From the NCBI GenBank assembly GCA_004380135.1, contig QXCR01000027.1, positions 62,001 through 126,000 on the forward strand: a stretch of 64,000 nt of DNA, given 5' to 3'. The translations under genes and the position numbers were made by a program. Position 1 is the stretch's first letter. Each line of letters begins with the position of its first letter. The notes under the pieces were generated by a model. It searched no databases. It saw only the letters and a list, made by a program, of their open reading frames with translations, and was not told the DNA's origin. The stretch comes from Stemphylium vesicarium. Taxonomy: Eukaryota; Ascomycota; Dothideomycetes; Pleosporales; Pleosporaceae. Positions 33,818-46,866 of the stretch are shown piece after piece.

Positions 33818-35010
33818 GTGAACGTGAGCACTGACCATCACAACAAACGCTCTCACCTTAAGGTACTTATGTACTCATCCCCGCCGCTTCTTTCCTCCTC
33901 TATCTCAAGCACACTTGCTCGCAAGTCACCGGTTACAGAAGACGACGCCAGATTGCGATGGCTACCATCCTGGCGGCACTGGCTTGAAGAGCGCCCTGTA
34001 AGCAAGGTTCGCATTGTTACGAATACAGGTACTGATAAACACAGAACACCTGCGACGGCCCAATAGTCGAAGTGCCCTCACCTCCCCGCGGAGCTCTGGG
34101 CGAAGGTACTCCACTATCTCGACGACAACTTCACACTTTGGGTTACTTGCCGCCAGGTCTCGTGAACCCCCCGGGCCGAGGCAGAGCGCGAAGTCGCCTT
34201 CACAAGACTTTCAAAGCTAAGACTAAGCTGGGACGCCTTCGACGATATCTATTCTGATTCGTATGCGCCTGGATTCAGTGTCCGCGAGTTCACCTGCGCA
34301 ATTGACAAGATGGCATTTCAGGGTCTGTGTGAGGATGCCTTAAGAGTTACATTCAATTTCAACATCAGGTGCCAGCTCGAAGAAGCCTATACCATGCTTA
34401 TTCTCACCAAAAACGAAATTTGGAATTGCGGCCCTTTCACGGATGTGGTGCTATGTTTTCTCAACTACCGAGACATGGTACAATATTCCTACATTCGCTA
34501 CCGGACTGAGCATGGAAACCACGCCAATGAGACTCCCCTTCCGAACCTGGAGGTAAACCTAGACAACCAGACTTTGACATTCGGATGGAATACGTTCTTG
34601 AACAATTTCTATGGGGACATAATTTATGTTCAGAGGCGGGACCAGACCAGAACGCCTACTGATGATCTCGCTGAACAGTCTTTGCACCAAGTGCGTAGCA
34701 GTGTCAGCACAGAATATGCTTTCAGGTCTGACTGTGATCGTCTCTGGAAGTATGATTTGGAATAGAAGGCGACATTTACTTCGAAGAAGCATACACACGT
34801 CGTCTGCTTTACACAACCCCTGGAGGAGTAAGCAATTTTGTTGAAACTGAAGACTTTTCTAGACTCAGCACTGTACGACTCCAAGACGATATAGCGAATT
34901 CTCTTATACAAGAGCAATACCGCAGGAACACAAACTCAATTGAGCGCTACCGCCAAAAGCACAACATCGTCAAAGACAAGGCGCGGACCTGGGAAGACAT
35001 TGAGAATTAG
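33818..35010 (+). pseudogene. decayed F-box-family gene
   Basis: A coherent fungal F-box protein can be read only in pieces. RWLPSWRHWLEERP leads across a likely 47-base intron (33998-34044) to NTCDGPIVEVP, then a frame change near 34071, then HLPAELWAKVLHYLDDNF and TLWVTCRQVS, where TGA at 34163-34165 stands in place of a codon. The frame then stays open through WDAFDDIYSDSYAPGF to WKYDLE and meets TAG at 34763. The code resumes one frame over from EGDIYFEEAYTRRLLY to the natural stop at 35008. Two frameshifts and one nonsense change point to a dead gene. Its intact form would be a SCF-type F-box protein of about 380 residues. Confidence 0.72.
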
Positions 35011-35982
35011 CATTGGGGGGGTTGATCATAAGCAGCCAAAGCAGTGGGATGACATCCTAGAGGAATGACTAAATGGACATCCCTGGAAGGGCTAACAGAG
35101 CAGGAGTGATGGAGCGAGGATGAGATCTGAGAACATCCAAGCCCGTTCTTGCACAATGAAGCCTCGCTCTATGCCGATAGCGAAAGATGGTGAAACCCAA
35201 GCACCCTTCTTTCCTAGTCGCCCACAAAGGAGACACTTGTGTAAGAACACGATCGACAAAAGGCACAATATAAACAGCAATACTCAGTTGCAAGGTCTTG
35301 CTTGGCCTAGAGGACCATCTAACAGATTAAAAAATGAGGGAAACTTTTGCAAACCCTACTATTCGTATCCACGCTATCATTTCAACGCCTCAAGTTCGCT
35401 ATAGTATTGACATACTTGAAGCAGTTACCACTATTTCTTACTGCCCGTATGCAAAAATGGCCCTCGAATGATTGCGGCGGTAGTGGCCAAGTGCACACAT
35501 GCATGACGTGCAAGTGATAAGTAGCCACGTTAACAAGTCTCCATGTAACCGTATCTCAAAGGTGTCTTGCATCCAACTTCTTGCATGACACAACTTCCAT
35601 AAAGTCTCATTTTCATGACTGAAACGGAGAGGAAAAGAGCACAGCATATCCAGCAACCAATCTTCTTTGTAAATATCGATAAAAATTTCTGATGCTTTGA
35701 AGAAAAGAACAAAATCGCGAACAACAAGTCCCCGCCCTACCAAACCGAACTGGATCTGTCACTCTCTTTCCTAACATGCCCCTATCCTAACAAAACCTAA
35801 AAGTTCCCAAACCATGTAGTTAAATAATGGACACAAGATGGTTCCTCATCCAATGTACATGACAAACAGAGTTAGCTACTACAAAAACAAGCACACATAG
35901 CCCTTGTGAGAAACCAGCTCTATGTACCCACTTTCCCCTCATTTCCTCTTGACCATCCTCCAACTTCGAAAATATGCCAAAT
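35011..35982. other. intergenic between convergent elements
   Basis: AT-richer than its neighbours near 35300-35700; 3' region of the MAPKK gene on minus. No gene recognised. Confidence 0.45.
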
Positions 35983-37511
35983 TTATTGCACCTCGCTGTT
36001 CCACCGTCTAGGCTGCGGCGGCAATCCATTTGCCGAAGGTCCTCTGCTGCCAGGCCTGCTACTGGGCCTACTACCAGGCCCGTCAACAGATGGCGCGGGC
36101 CGCATGGGGAGGTTCATGACATTTGCGCTGTTACTACTGGATGTGCGCGTAGGATATGAAGGACGGCGAGGAGCTGGTTCAGGGTCACCGTTGGCAACTC
36201 TTTGCCTTGGGTCGTTTGAATCACGCTTGGAAGGCGGGGAGCGCTCGCGCAGCTTCTCTTTGATGGTTGCAGCTGGTGCGGCGGGCGCGAGGTGCGACTT
36301 GCGCTTGTTATGTTCGATCATGGATACGGCCCAGGCTTCGAGGTCGACGGGTGTACGCTTCGCAGCCTGGAGGAAGGCGTCGTGTTCCTGCTGCTGTTAG
36401 TGGTCTGGTGCTGCGTAAGATGTGGGGAGGACTTACGTAGAGTTCCTTGGGGGTCGGTCGCTCGGCTGGGTCCTTCATCAAACACTTCGCAATCATGTCT
36501 TCCAGAATCGAAGGGAAGGCATCACTCTTAGGCAGCTTTGGTGAGGGCTCCAATACAATCTGCTGCAAAAGGTCGAGAATGCCCTGAGGACCACCGGCCT
36601 CGTCGTCGTCGGCGCTTCCTGCGAAGGGAAACTTTCCAATCGCCAACTCCATCAATGTAAGTCCAACACTCCATACATCCGATTTGACAGTGTATGGTGA
36701 TCCCTGTATCCGCTCTGGAGCCATGTATGTGCCAGTTCCCACGAATGTCTCGGCGATGGAGCCTTCCAGCTCACTCGACACACCGAAATCGCACAGCTTA
36801 ATGTTGCCCTTTGAGTTTACGAGAATGTTTGACGGTTTCAGATCGCGATGCATGATGCGGTGGGCGCTGTACAGGTAGGCAAGGCCGCCGAGCACAGCTT
36901 CTGAGATCTTTCCGAGCACGTCGACGCGAACGGGTCCGAATGTTCGGGAGACCCAGTCGAGCGAGCTATGTGGGCTGTCAGCACTATACTCGCGTCATCA
37001 AGGGGGTTGCACCTACCCAACGTCCATGTATTCCATGCACATTATCACGTCGCCGGACGAGTTTTGGAAGGCGCCATAGAAATCGACAATGTAATCCGAA
37101 TTGCAGTCGTGCATGATACGGAGCTCTCGTACGATTCGTTTCCGGACCTCGTTCTTGGCTTCAACATGTATGACCTGCCCCCCATCAGTCTTGCTTCTTT
37201 CATATACCCCGCCTGTTCGTCCGACTCACCTTCCTCGCCATTATGACCTTGGTAGCAGCGTGCTGCACCTTGCTGACTGTTCCTCCATTGCCAGATCCCA
37301 GTTCCCGTAGCACAATGAGATCCTCGGCCTTGAGGTCGAGCTGAAACTCTACGCCAATCTCGAGCGTGTCTTGCTTCTCGTCGTTGGCGCGGGCGCCGGG
37401 TATTTGGGCATCTCCAGCGGATGGCGCGGGCTTTGGTGGGGGAGCGCTGAGTGCAAGGCCCTTGACGTTCTTCCTCTTCATCGTCTTCTGCTTGAACGAC
37501 GACTCTGCCAT
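35983..37511 (-). CDS. MAP kinase kinase, Ste7 type
   Basis: Dual-specificity kinase of the pheromone/filamentation MAPK cascade (the family that phosphorylates Fus3/Kss1 relatives). Exons 37511-37230, 37174-37017, 36965-36437 and 36393-35983 give 459 residues. The N-terminal block MKRKNVKGLALSAPPPKP is typical of the Ste7/Mek group in filamentous ascomycetes. Kinase motifs: glycine loop ELGSGNGGTV (70-79), ATP lysine K94 at the end of exon 1, MHRDLKPSN with catalytic D188, DFG at 206-208, and activation loop GSIAETFVGTGTYMAPERI with the Ser and Thr that an upstream MAPKKK would phosphorylate. The acidic ADDDEAGGPQ insert fits this group. After PTPKELY, exon 4 begins at one of three successive CAG acceptors (36394, 36391, 36388), so zero, one or two Gln may be added. 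The Pro/Ser-rich tail is disordered. Confidence 0.93.
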
Positions 37512-38741
37512 TTTGGAGGGTTGCGCCGGGCGCGGGTGTGATGCGAAGGCGGGTAGAAGGGTGCAGCGACTGCGAGGTGGAAACTACACGCTCAAAGAAG
37601 ATATAAACCGTGGTATAAGAGCCCAAGTGCTGGCCTCTGTTTCGAGTTTGCCGCCCGAAGCTGCGTCGACAATGGCACGCCAATCACGGCAATAGCCCCA
37701 AAGGAGGACAGCGTCTATTGGATTTCCGCTTTCGGGACGCCTGAGCAAACGACTTGCACAAGCAAGATAATGCAGGGCTTGATTGGGAATTCGTGGTTTT
37801 ATATATAAAGTGGAATGTCTCGGGCGTCGGTAGGTTACAAGGGAAGTCAGGAGAGGTTGTGGTCGTGGTCGTGTCAGTCTCCAAGCTGCTAGCGGGGCGC
37901 GCAGGTGGGGGCAGATGTAGCGGCGTTTAAACTGACTCTGCAAGGCTGCAGATGGTGCAATTGAATCCTTGTGTACTTCAAGGGACTTGGGCGCAAGAAG
38001 CTGACGACGTCCTGGTCCTACGAGGGATGTGCCTCTGATAAGTAGGCCGACAGCACACGATGCATCGCTCAGGAGGTTTCAGAGTCGCATGGTTCCTCAT
38101 CGCCATGCTTCACTTGCTTCTAGTGCAGATCATCCTTCAAACGCGTACCTTGGACACGCACAGCAGCTTGGGACGCAGCAAACAGGTCTTGTGGATGCTA
38201 TGTAAAACAGATGCACAGATTGCATATTTGCTGTGTGCCCGACGTGCATTACGCGCCCTCAGCTACTTACCATCAGCATTGATACTTGAATACAGCTTTC
38301 AAGGCCGTGGTTGAAGGAATCCTGGCCACCCCGTGCACGACTCAAGTGCTGTATGTCCTACACGGGACGATCAGGAAGCCTGTAAAAATACCATTATTGG
38401 AGGCGCATAATCGGACGGTGGTTTCGGATACACGTGTAGCTGTGGCGTGCAGTACCAAGGACAGTAAAGTCAGCGTCTTGGGTAGGGCTTCCGCTCCTTA
38501 GCGCGACGGTCACGTGCGCAGCGTCAGTGCGGCCGAAAGTTAACGCGGCCGATGGGTGCGCGAACCTTTGAGAGCCTACATCTGGCTTTCTTCTCCCCTT
38601 TACCTCGATTGCCCTCGACTGTCTCTCCCGCTGAATCGCCGCAGTCGCCTGATTCCAATCCCCCGAGCGCCCCCCGAAATCCCAAATCGCGCCGCCAAAC
38701 CCCGATCTCCCAACTCACGCGTTCCCTTTGTTTAGTTCGCC
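37512..38741. promoter_or_regulatory. divergent promoter region, MAPKK and Spt6
   Basis: Both genes start outward from this 1.2 kb. Near 38630 it becomes CT-rich, as is usual for fungal 5' untranslated sequence. A short hydrophobic open frame at 38060-38314 has no support. Confidence 0.45.
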
Positions 38742-41700
38742 ATGGCTGAATTCTTCGACACAATCGCCGACGTGGGCAGCGACGAGGAGGAGGATGAGGA
38801 CTTTGATGGCGAGGCCGGCGAGGCTGGCGAGCCCAAGCCCAAGAAGACGAATGGCACAAATGGCATCGACGACTCCAGCGAGGAGGAAGATGATGATGAT
38901 GAGGACCGACTGCGCCAGGCAAGCTTAGCTGCGGCAAACTACGTCTTCGGGGTTGCTGACAGATACACAGGAAGGCGAAGGCTTCATCGCCGATGAGGAC
39001 GAAGAAGACGAGGTAGCAGAGCGCCGGCGGCGACGCAAGAAGAAGAGAAAGAACCGCGACGCCGAAGAAGCTCTGGACGACGAAGATCTGGACCTGATCG
39101 GTGTCGAGGTGGAGCGCCCAGCGGAAGAACAGGTAAGCTATATCCTGCTACAGCCTGGACGGCACTGACATGGGAAAAGTCGAGATTCAAGCGTTTGAAG
39201 CGTGGCCACAAGGAGCGCGTCAAGTCTCGGGGCGTCGACGACATCTTTTCCGACGACGAAGTAAACGAGGACTACGATGAGCCGCGGGGCCGACTGGGCG
39301 ACGAGTTTGACGACTTCATCGAGGACGACAAGTTTGAAGACGAGATCGAAGACGACCGCGACGTCACGCAACCGGGCATAAACCTCATCACCAAGGGGCT
39401 GCAAGCTGCCGGGCTGGACGAGGGCGCAGAAGAAGACTACCGGGCTGCATTCGGCGATGGCACAGATTACGACTGGGCGTTGGAGATGCAAGAGGCCGAA
39501 GAGGATGAGCAAGCCGGAGAGGGCCGCGAACTCCAGCTCAAAGATGTCTTCGAACCGTCGCAACTCCAGGAGCGCATGCTTACGGATGAGGACAATGTCA
39601 TCCGTGAGACCGACATTCCTGAACGCCTGCAATTAGCTCGAAAGTCCTTCAAGGAAATCGAGCTCACACCAGAGGACATGCAGGCACGGCTGACCGAAGA
39701 GGCAACGTGGATCAGTAATATGCTGTGGCCTAAGAAGGGTCTCCCGAGATACTTCTTGCAGCCTTTCGAGAAGGCTGTGCGCAAGGTTCTGGAATTCATC
39801 AACCTTGAAGACTATGAAGTTCCCTTCATCTTCAACCACCGAAAGGACTATCTCATTCATGCGCCGAGCGACAACGACGACTATGACGACATCGACAACC
39901 CCCCACCAATGGATGCTCGACCGGAGCGATTGCTCAACCAGGCTGACTTGTGGGAGGTCTTCGATTTCGACCTCAAGTTCAGGGCTTTCGCTGAGAAGCG
40001 TGACGCCCTCAAGCAGAACTACGAGAACCTCAAGAGCGTCTACTCTGAGATCACCGACACCGAAATCGAGGAGCTATCCGCCAAGGCCATCACAATTGAG
40101 GAGATCCAAGAACTCCAGGACTACCTACATTACAGATACTCGCAAGAAATCAACGAAGTCCGACAAGAAGTCAACGGAACCCAGAAGCGCGCCAACAATG
40201 CTCGTAGCTTCTTCGACAAGCTACGCAGTAGTAAGGCGCATCAGCTCGTCAGGGCAATCGGAATCACTCCTGAAGATTTTGCCAAGAAGGTTGATGGAAC
40301 AAGCAGGGGCGCGCACACCATTGAGGATCCGCCATTCAAGGTCGACGAGCTCGCTGACCAGCTAGCCGAAGCACCAGAGACTGGTGTTACCCTCCTTAGG
40401 TCCACGAAGCTACTGTATGTCCAGGATCTGCTCATGTGCTCGCGGCTGCGCAGATACTTGCGCGGAAGCTTCTATCAAAATGCTGAGATCGACTGTATTC
40501 GCACTGATAAGGGTATGCGGAAGATCACCGAGGACCACCCCTACTACGAGTTCAAATACTTGCGTGGAGTAACATTCTCCGATCTCCAAGGCCGACCTGA
40601 CCTCTTCCTGAAGATGCTCAAGGCTGAGTCTGAAGGTCTCGTGCAGGTCAAGATCTCCATGGGCAACTACCAAAACTTCAAGACGCGCCTACATGAGAAG
40701 ATCATCTCCGAAGGTGTGAGCGAGGTTTCGGATACGTGGAATGCACTCCGCAAGGAGCTTCTCAATGTCGCGCTCGACAAACTGCAGGGTGTTATTGCGA
40801 ACGGTGTCAAGGAGACTCTACGCGCCCGATGCGAAGATGAGCTTGCTGCCTCGGCTAGAGAAAACTACTACAACAAGCTTGATCAAGCACCCTACAAGCT
40901 AAAGAGCGCTCCTCTCGGTTCAGTTCCCAACGTCCTTTGTCTGACCAACGGCAAGGGCATGCGCGGAGACGCCATCATGTGGGCCTATGTCGAGAACGAT
41001 GGTCGGGTCCTAGAGCAGGGTCGACTAGTCGAGATGCGACTCGGTAACACTGAGCGTGGAATTCCCGAAGGTCAGGACATCGAAAAGTTGGTCGATGTCA
41101 TCCAGCGTCGACGGCCGGACGTGATTGGTGTCAGTGGCTTTTCGGTCGAAACACGCAAGCTGTACAAGGACATCCAAGAAATCATTGGCCAGCGTGGCTT
41201 GACAGGCCCTGCATACGAAGACGAGGACACTGGTGAGGAGAGGAATGAGCCTCTGGAGGTCATCATGGTCAACGATGAGGTTGCTCGTCTGTACCACACC
41301 AGTGCCCGGGCTGTTGCAGAGTTCCCGAAGTACCCTGCTCTAACAAGATATTGCATTGCTCTCGGAAGATATTTGCAGAACCCACTCGCGGAGTACGCAT
41401 CTCTCGGTCGAGACATTGTGTCCATACCCTTCATACCGAACCAGACCTTGATACCACAGGAGAAGCTTCTCGACCGTCTGGAGACTGCCATGGTAGACAT
41501 GGTCAACCTGGTTGGTATCGATTTGCCAGAGACCTACGACGACAAGTACCTGTCGAAGCTGATACCATACGTTTGCGGTCTGGGACCCCGTAAAGCCGAT
41601 AGGTTGATCAAGGCTATCCAGGCCAACAGCGACGAGATCCTTTCGCGTTTCGACCTACTCGGTGTATCCGAGTCCCGCGACCTGAAGGCAGCCATGGGGC

Positions 41701-43128
41701 CCAAGGTCTTTCAAAACTGCGCAAGTTTCTTGTACATCCCTTACGACGCCACCGAGGACTCATCCGATTACCTGGACTACACCCGTGTACATCCCGAAGA
41801 CTACGATCTTGCGCGGAAGATGGTCGCAGATGCATTGAACATGGACGAGGAAGATGTCAAGGCAGAGACTGACGAGGGCGGTCCCAGCGCCGTGGTCAGG
41901 AAAATGGTGCGGGAAGAGACTACTGATCTGGTCAACGATCTGGCTCTGGAGGATTACGCTGCGGAGATTGAAAGGAATTTCGGTCAGCGCAAGCGTGCGA
42001 CTCTCGAGACCATCCGAGCTGAACTGGACAACCCATACGAAGAAATCCGACAAATCTTCGCGCTGTTGTCCGGTGACGAGATGTTCACCATGTTGACTGG
42101 TGAGACCAAGGAGTCTTTGTATGAGGGCATGGTTGTTCCAGTCACCATCAGGCGCACGTTCCCGGACCACATCGAAGTCAAGCTAGAATGCGGCATCGAA
42201 GGTGGTGTCTCAGAGTCAGAATTCCCAGAGGGAGTAGGGAGTGGCGGACAAGAACCTCGCCACGTCTACCAAAGCCATCAGATTGTGCGTGCGCGCATCG
42301 TGTACCTCAACCGGAAAGCACTTACCGCGCAATTATCGCTCCGAGACGATCTCATCCGGCAACCGCCAAAGAAGCCGTACGATCGCGCGGCCGGCGAATG
42401 GGACGAAGCACAAGAAGCGCAGGATAAGAAGTCAGCCGAGAAGGAGAAGGAGGTTGCCTCTGGCCGACCCAATCGTGTCGTCAACCACCCTCTATTCTTC
42501 TCCTTCAACACTATACAAGCAGAAGAATACCTTGGTGGCAAGGAGACCGGTGACCTTGTCATCCGTCCCTCTTCCAAGGGTTTCGACCATCTAGTCGTAA
42601 CCTGGAAAGTCTCAAACAACGCCTACCAGCATCTCGACGTACTGGAGATGAACAAGGCAAATCAATTCTCACTCGGCAAGCAACTCAAGATCGGAAAGCA
42701 CACCTACTCTGATCTTGACGAGTTGATCGTCAACCACGTAGAAGCCATGGCGCGCAAGGTCACAGAACTCACTCGAGACGAACGATTCCAGTCCGGCACC
42801 AAGGAAGATACCGGTATGTGCCTTCTCAAACCCTCTGACACATATATGAAGAGTACTAACACCCCCACTAGAAAAATGGCTAGAAAACTACTGCGAAGCC
42901 AACCCCTCCCGCTCCATGTACGCCTTCTGCAGCATGCCCAAGTACCCCGGCCACTTTTGGATCTGCTTCCAGATGAGCGCAAAGGGACCAAAGGGCGCCT
43001 GGGGCATCAAGGTCGTTCCCAACGCGTTCGAACTGCAGAAGAACCTTTACCCTGACATGGTTGCACTGAAGAATGGGTTCAAGATGTTGATTAGTGCGGC
43101 GGCTAGCAAGGGGCCTGGTAGGCGGTGA
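38742..43128 (+). CDS. SPT6: transcription elongation factor Spt6
   Basis: Histone chaperone that travels with RNA polymerase II and restores nucleosomes. Exons 38742-38918, 38971-39132, 39180-42813 and 42872-43128 give 1409 residues, the usual fungal size. The order is canonical: a very acidic N-terminus (EEEDDDDEDRLRQ), a basic patch RRRRKKKRKNRD, the helical core, the YqgF-like part from about residue 695 (VLCLTNGKGMRGDAIMWAYV), helix-hairpin-helix near 910 (YVCGLGPRKADRLIKAI), the S1 domain from about 1090 (GMVVPVTIRRTFPDHIEVKL), and tandem SH2 from about 1220 (GDLVIRPSSKGFDHLVVTW, then the divergent second SH2 ending FKMLISAAAS). Intron 1 (38919-38970) starts with GC, CAG/GCAAGC, because unspliced reading stops quickly. 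Intron 3 lies between the two SH2 parts. Confidence 0.96.
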
Positions 43129-44526
43129 GGTGGTTTTGATATCGCCATGCTTTTAGTCCCCTCTCTGTGTGTCTTTTTGTCCTATTTCTTTTTTTCTTTT
43201 CTAGATCTGATGCTGCGACATTATTTTGCAAAAGTCGCTATAGTCCTGCTCTGAGAGTGGGGGTTCAAAAAGAGATATTCATACTTACGGGCGCTTGTTC
43301 TTTTTTTTTTCTGGGTCTCAAGTCTTCCTACCTCTTTACTAGGAGAAACGCAGAAATTGTATGCATATTTTGGAAGTCGGAGAGCAGAGTGCCAAAGGTC
43401 GTAGTAGTGGTGGTGGTGGTGGTGGTTTAGTTGCTAGTTTAGCTACCTTAACCGACAGCTTAGTATAAAGTTGATTATCTTTGTAATGTCAAATCTTGGG
43501 AAGGAACTCTGGTGTCTTCGCTCTTCTCTCTCTCTCTCCTCTCTGATAAACACGGCGATATCCACTGTCACTACACCGCTCAACCGCAGATCATCGGGTG
43601 AACCCTTCTTTTTTCCCGTTTCCCTCTTCTCCTTTTCAAATCGCCCTCTTGACCCACCCATCCGCGTATCCGCGTATCCGTTAGTCTAGAACGAACTAGC
43701 CAGCTTAGCCTATGTTGTAGACTTTGCGACGGCTTTTGTGCGGAGGAAACTCCGCGTTGACTTTGGCGGAAGCGGCCGTTAGTAGGCGATGTGCGACTTG
43801 GCGGATTTCAGAAGAGAAGAGTCTAATTAGCTAGCCAACCTGATGAATAGATGACGAAAAGACTTCGTGGTATTGCTTTGGGAGGTAATATTTCACGCAA
43901 GTTCGTGAAGAGTCAGGTTGTTAGGGTGGGATTTGCGCTGGTCATGTAAGCTGGACAAGTTTGAGTCACGGCCAGTGTAAACAGCGTTATTGTGCATGAG
44001 CCAGATTACATCACAAGCGGCTTCAGAGCAAAGGCGTGAGTTTGTTGTTGAATATTTCAGAGATGTTTGATTAAAGAGCTATCAACTTCGGAATCGGGAC
44101 TAATTCCTAGTACCATCCATCCGCTCTCAGTGGAGCCTGGGTATAATTCCCCTTCCGTCGCAAAAATAGAAATAAAAGGTATGTAGGCCCTCTCTCGCAA
44201 GAGCAGGACGATCGTTTTCCGGGTATCAAGAAAGAAAAAAATATGCCGCTTTTTCTTGTTTGATGGAGAACCGGAGGTTGGGCGCCTGGCTCCTCGATGG
44301 TTGTGTGAATGTGTCGTGTGTGATGTCGTGATGATAAAAAAGAACTTTTGGGTATGTGGGTGATTTTACAGTGGAGATATGGTGGTTTGTGCTCCGAAAC
44401 GCCGTGCTGATGAAAATGCTTTGATGAGAGAATCAGGACCAGCTCTCAGTCGTAGCGATGATGAAGAAAGTTGCCGCCGAATAGGAACAGAGAAGTGAAG
44501 TTGACAAGGTCAGGGCGAGTGGCACT
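43129..44526. other. intergenic between convergent genes
   Basis: 3' regions of Spt6 and of the DUF3602 gene. A trinucleotide GTG/GTA run occupies about 43401-43427. No gene recognised. Confidence 0.45.
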
Positions 44527-44994
44527 CTACTGGTGAGAGAACTGTCTGCTCAGACGCTGCCATGCATGCTCCATGCTCCTTCGTACACCGTCCTTCTCGC
44601 TCTCGACGCTCGAGGAGCTGGCGGTGGATGAGGCGGAGTTCTGGCGTTGAGATCGGGGCTTCATCTCGTCCACGAGGTTTCCGGCACCGCCACGGCCAAT
44701 GTGGTAAACGGGTGCTTGCTGGGTCCGGAGGCGTTCTTGCTGCTGGAGCTCCTCGTCGAAGCTGAAGATGGCGCGTTCCGACCTCTTCATGTTGCCAGCA
44801 CCGCCACGGCCGGTGGCGTAAAAGGCGTTGGACGGCGGGGGAGGCAGTTTGGTGCGGGAGGCTGGGCCAGAAGCGGTAGGGCCGGGAGTGATCTCAGTAG
44901 ACTTGATGCGCATGGCATTGCCGGCGCCGCCGCGACCAGAGTACATGTAGGCAGAGGCCGATGGGTGCGGCTCGTTGATGTGGAAGTTGACCAT
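44527..44994 (-). CDS. DUF3602 protein with GRGGAGN repeats
   Basis: Single exon of 155 residues. It holds three copies of the signature GRGGAGN: YSGRGGAGNAMR, YATGRGGAGNMKR and YHIGRGGAGNLV, spaced about 40 residues apart. Between them are Pro/Ser and Gln-rich linkers, and the tail is Ser-rich with a basic end. This repeat defines the fungal DUF3602 family, which is small, disordered and without an established role; some members are linked to stress or conidiation by expression, which says little about mechanism. A (TTGTG)4 microsatellite at 45022-45041 lies in its likely 5' untranslated region. Confidence 0.9.
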   Translation of the reverse strand: MVNFHINEPHPSASAYMYSGRGGAGNAMRIKSTEITPGPTASGPASRTKLPPPPSNAFYATGRGGAGNMKRSERAIFSFDEELQQQERLRTQQAPVYHIGRGGAGNLVDEMKPRSQRQNSASSTASSSSVESEKDGVRRSMEHAWQRLSRQFSHQ

Positions 44995-46866
44995 TTTGAT
45001 TGATGGTGATGAGGCTGTTTATTGTGTTGTGTTGTGTTGTGGTGAGAGGGTCAAGTCAAGTAGTGACTATCGTCAATGAGAATCTGGGGTAGCGTTGATA
45101 GTAATGTGTAGCTTCGGGAAGATCTGTTGATGGGTGCTGATCAAAGTGCCAGTGAAGGCGTACTGGGGTGAAGGGTTTATATAACAAACACACTCGCACT
45201 GATCACGATCCCCCCTTCTTACTCCTCAGCTGCAGGGCAAGGAAAAAAGCCTCTCACACGCAAGCTACCAGAAAATTCGGCGCCACGAAACGAACCAAAG
45301 GCGCACGAGGCCACGTCCAAAGCCTTGGAAGTCTGAGCGACACTTTGCAGTTAACGGCAGTCAATGGATCATGCGTGGCCTAACGCCGCAAGTGTAGGAA
45401 ATTTCTCAGCGCCATGAATAGTTTACCATTACCCCCTCAAAATGCGCTGATTGGTCGAGAAGAGTTTCTCGGGGGTAAGAGATTGCCAGGGGAAATGGTC
45501 AGGTGCGGCGGAGAACAAGGAGCGAGGCGATCGAGGCCATTACGCTATTGAAAGCGCCGGACCTTGGCTCCGCATCATCCATCGCAGCTTGCCGAAGCGT
45601 GGTGCGCTTAGCAGACGACAGTGGTCAGTGGGCTGAAAATTTGACGCAGAGACGCGATTCGCAAGCTGGGCCCCATGTGCCAGCTTCCGCGACCGCCAGC
45701 GATGCTTCCCGGCGGAGAATGTGGAGGCGGGAAGAGATTTTTTTTGTGCTGGCTCTGCCTGTGGCGTCATGCACAGTTGGCGCTTGCAATCCGGTGCCTG
45801 GCACACACGGCGGAGAACCGAGATGGATCCCAAGCTGCTGCAGGTTCTGACGCTACCTGTCCCCTTGTTTGGGTGTGACGCTGGAGTTGCTGTTTTGATA
45901 CCGTATGCATACTCTGATTTGCGTCGTTCCTGCAAGGTACATCGCTCCTGAGCGGTGGCGTCTGGTCCGAACTGGAAAAAAAAGCTTTCACCTCTTCGGC
46001 GTCATTTTTGCTGCTCTGGTGACTGCGCACACGTCAGGCTCGAGCGCTGCTCGGACGAGGCGGCGCACGCATGACGTCGAGCATCGTGAGGTCTAGGCGG
46101 CGACTGCGGATGCTCTGTGCGTACGGTGACGAGGCATACGTGTCGTTGGACAGCCCCTTGTGATCACAGGTACCTGCATCGAGCGCGCACGCCATGCCAT
46201 GATTGGAGCCGGGGTAAACGCGATTTGTGCATTACATGTCGCAATTGTTTGTAATTGGCGTGGCATGTTGCGTGAAATGAGGCAATGAGGGATTTGCAAT
46301 CACAGTCACACCATAAGGGACGAGACTTCACGATACTTGGCACGCTTCATCGTCCTGGCCTCCTACTCGCTCGCCCACTTGAGAGAGTTTCGCCCTCCAG
46401 CGCGTTTCGCACTCCGACGGCACGTCTGCAGCTACACTTTATTCTTGCATTGTCTACGCTTCATAATCATAGGGGGGTATTCCGAAGCGCTCGCTCACAA
46501 ACGCCAGTCATGCACAACCGTCCGCTCCCCTCGTACACCTTACATAACCACTCTCGAACCATGCTCGCGCTTAAGTAACAGAAACGCACTTGAATGCGGG
46601 GAAAAGCAGCTACTGAGGTAGTTCTCCCGTTCAGGAGCCACGGTTACCGGCTGACACGTAGATCGCCTTGATGCACCCAAGCGTGCAGGCCCCAGGTTTT
46701 GTCCATGATGGTTGGCTTGACCCCAGATCTTGGACTCGCATTTCCATGACTAACTGCAACTGCGCTACCCGAGCCACCCATGGCGCCGCCTCTCCAGCGA
46801 CGCTGCGGAGACGGGAGAAACGGGTGCGGAGGAAGTGTTGCTGCCACAGGGGCAACGTGTTGGTGC
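44995..46866. other. intergenic
   Basis: 1.9 kb without a recognised gene. Overlapping short frames on both strands have no conserved motifs. It should hold the DUF3602 promoter and the Arp1 3' end. Confidence 0.4.

Noticed and set aside
34154..34182. A 29-base intron that would skip the TGA in the F-box remnant
   Set aside because: No branch site, and removing it deletes conserved F-box residues; a nonsense change is simpler.
38060..38314. Hydrophobic 84-codon open frame in the MAPKK/Spt6 promoter
   Set aside because: No family signature, random-looking composition and it sits in a likely promoter.
45503..45935. Overlapping frames on both strands at 45.5-45.9 kb
   Set aside because: Neither has a recognisable domain and the two overlap on opposite strands.
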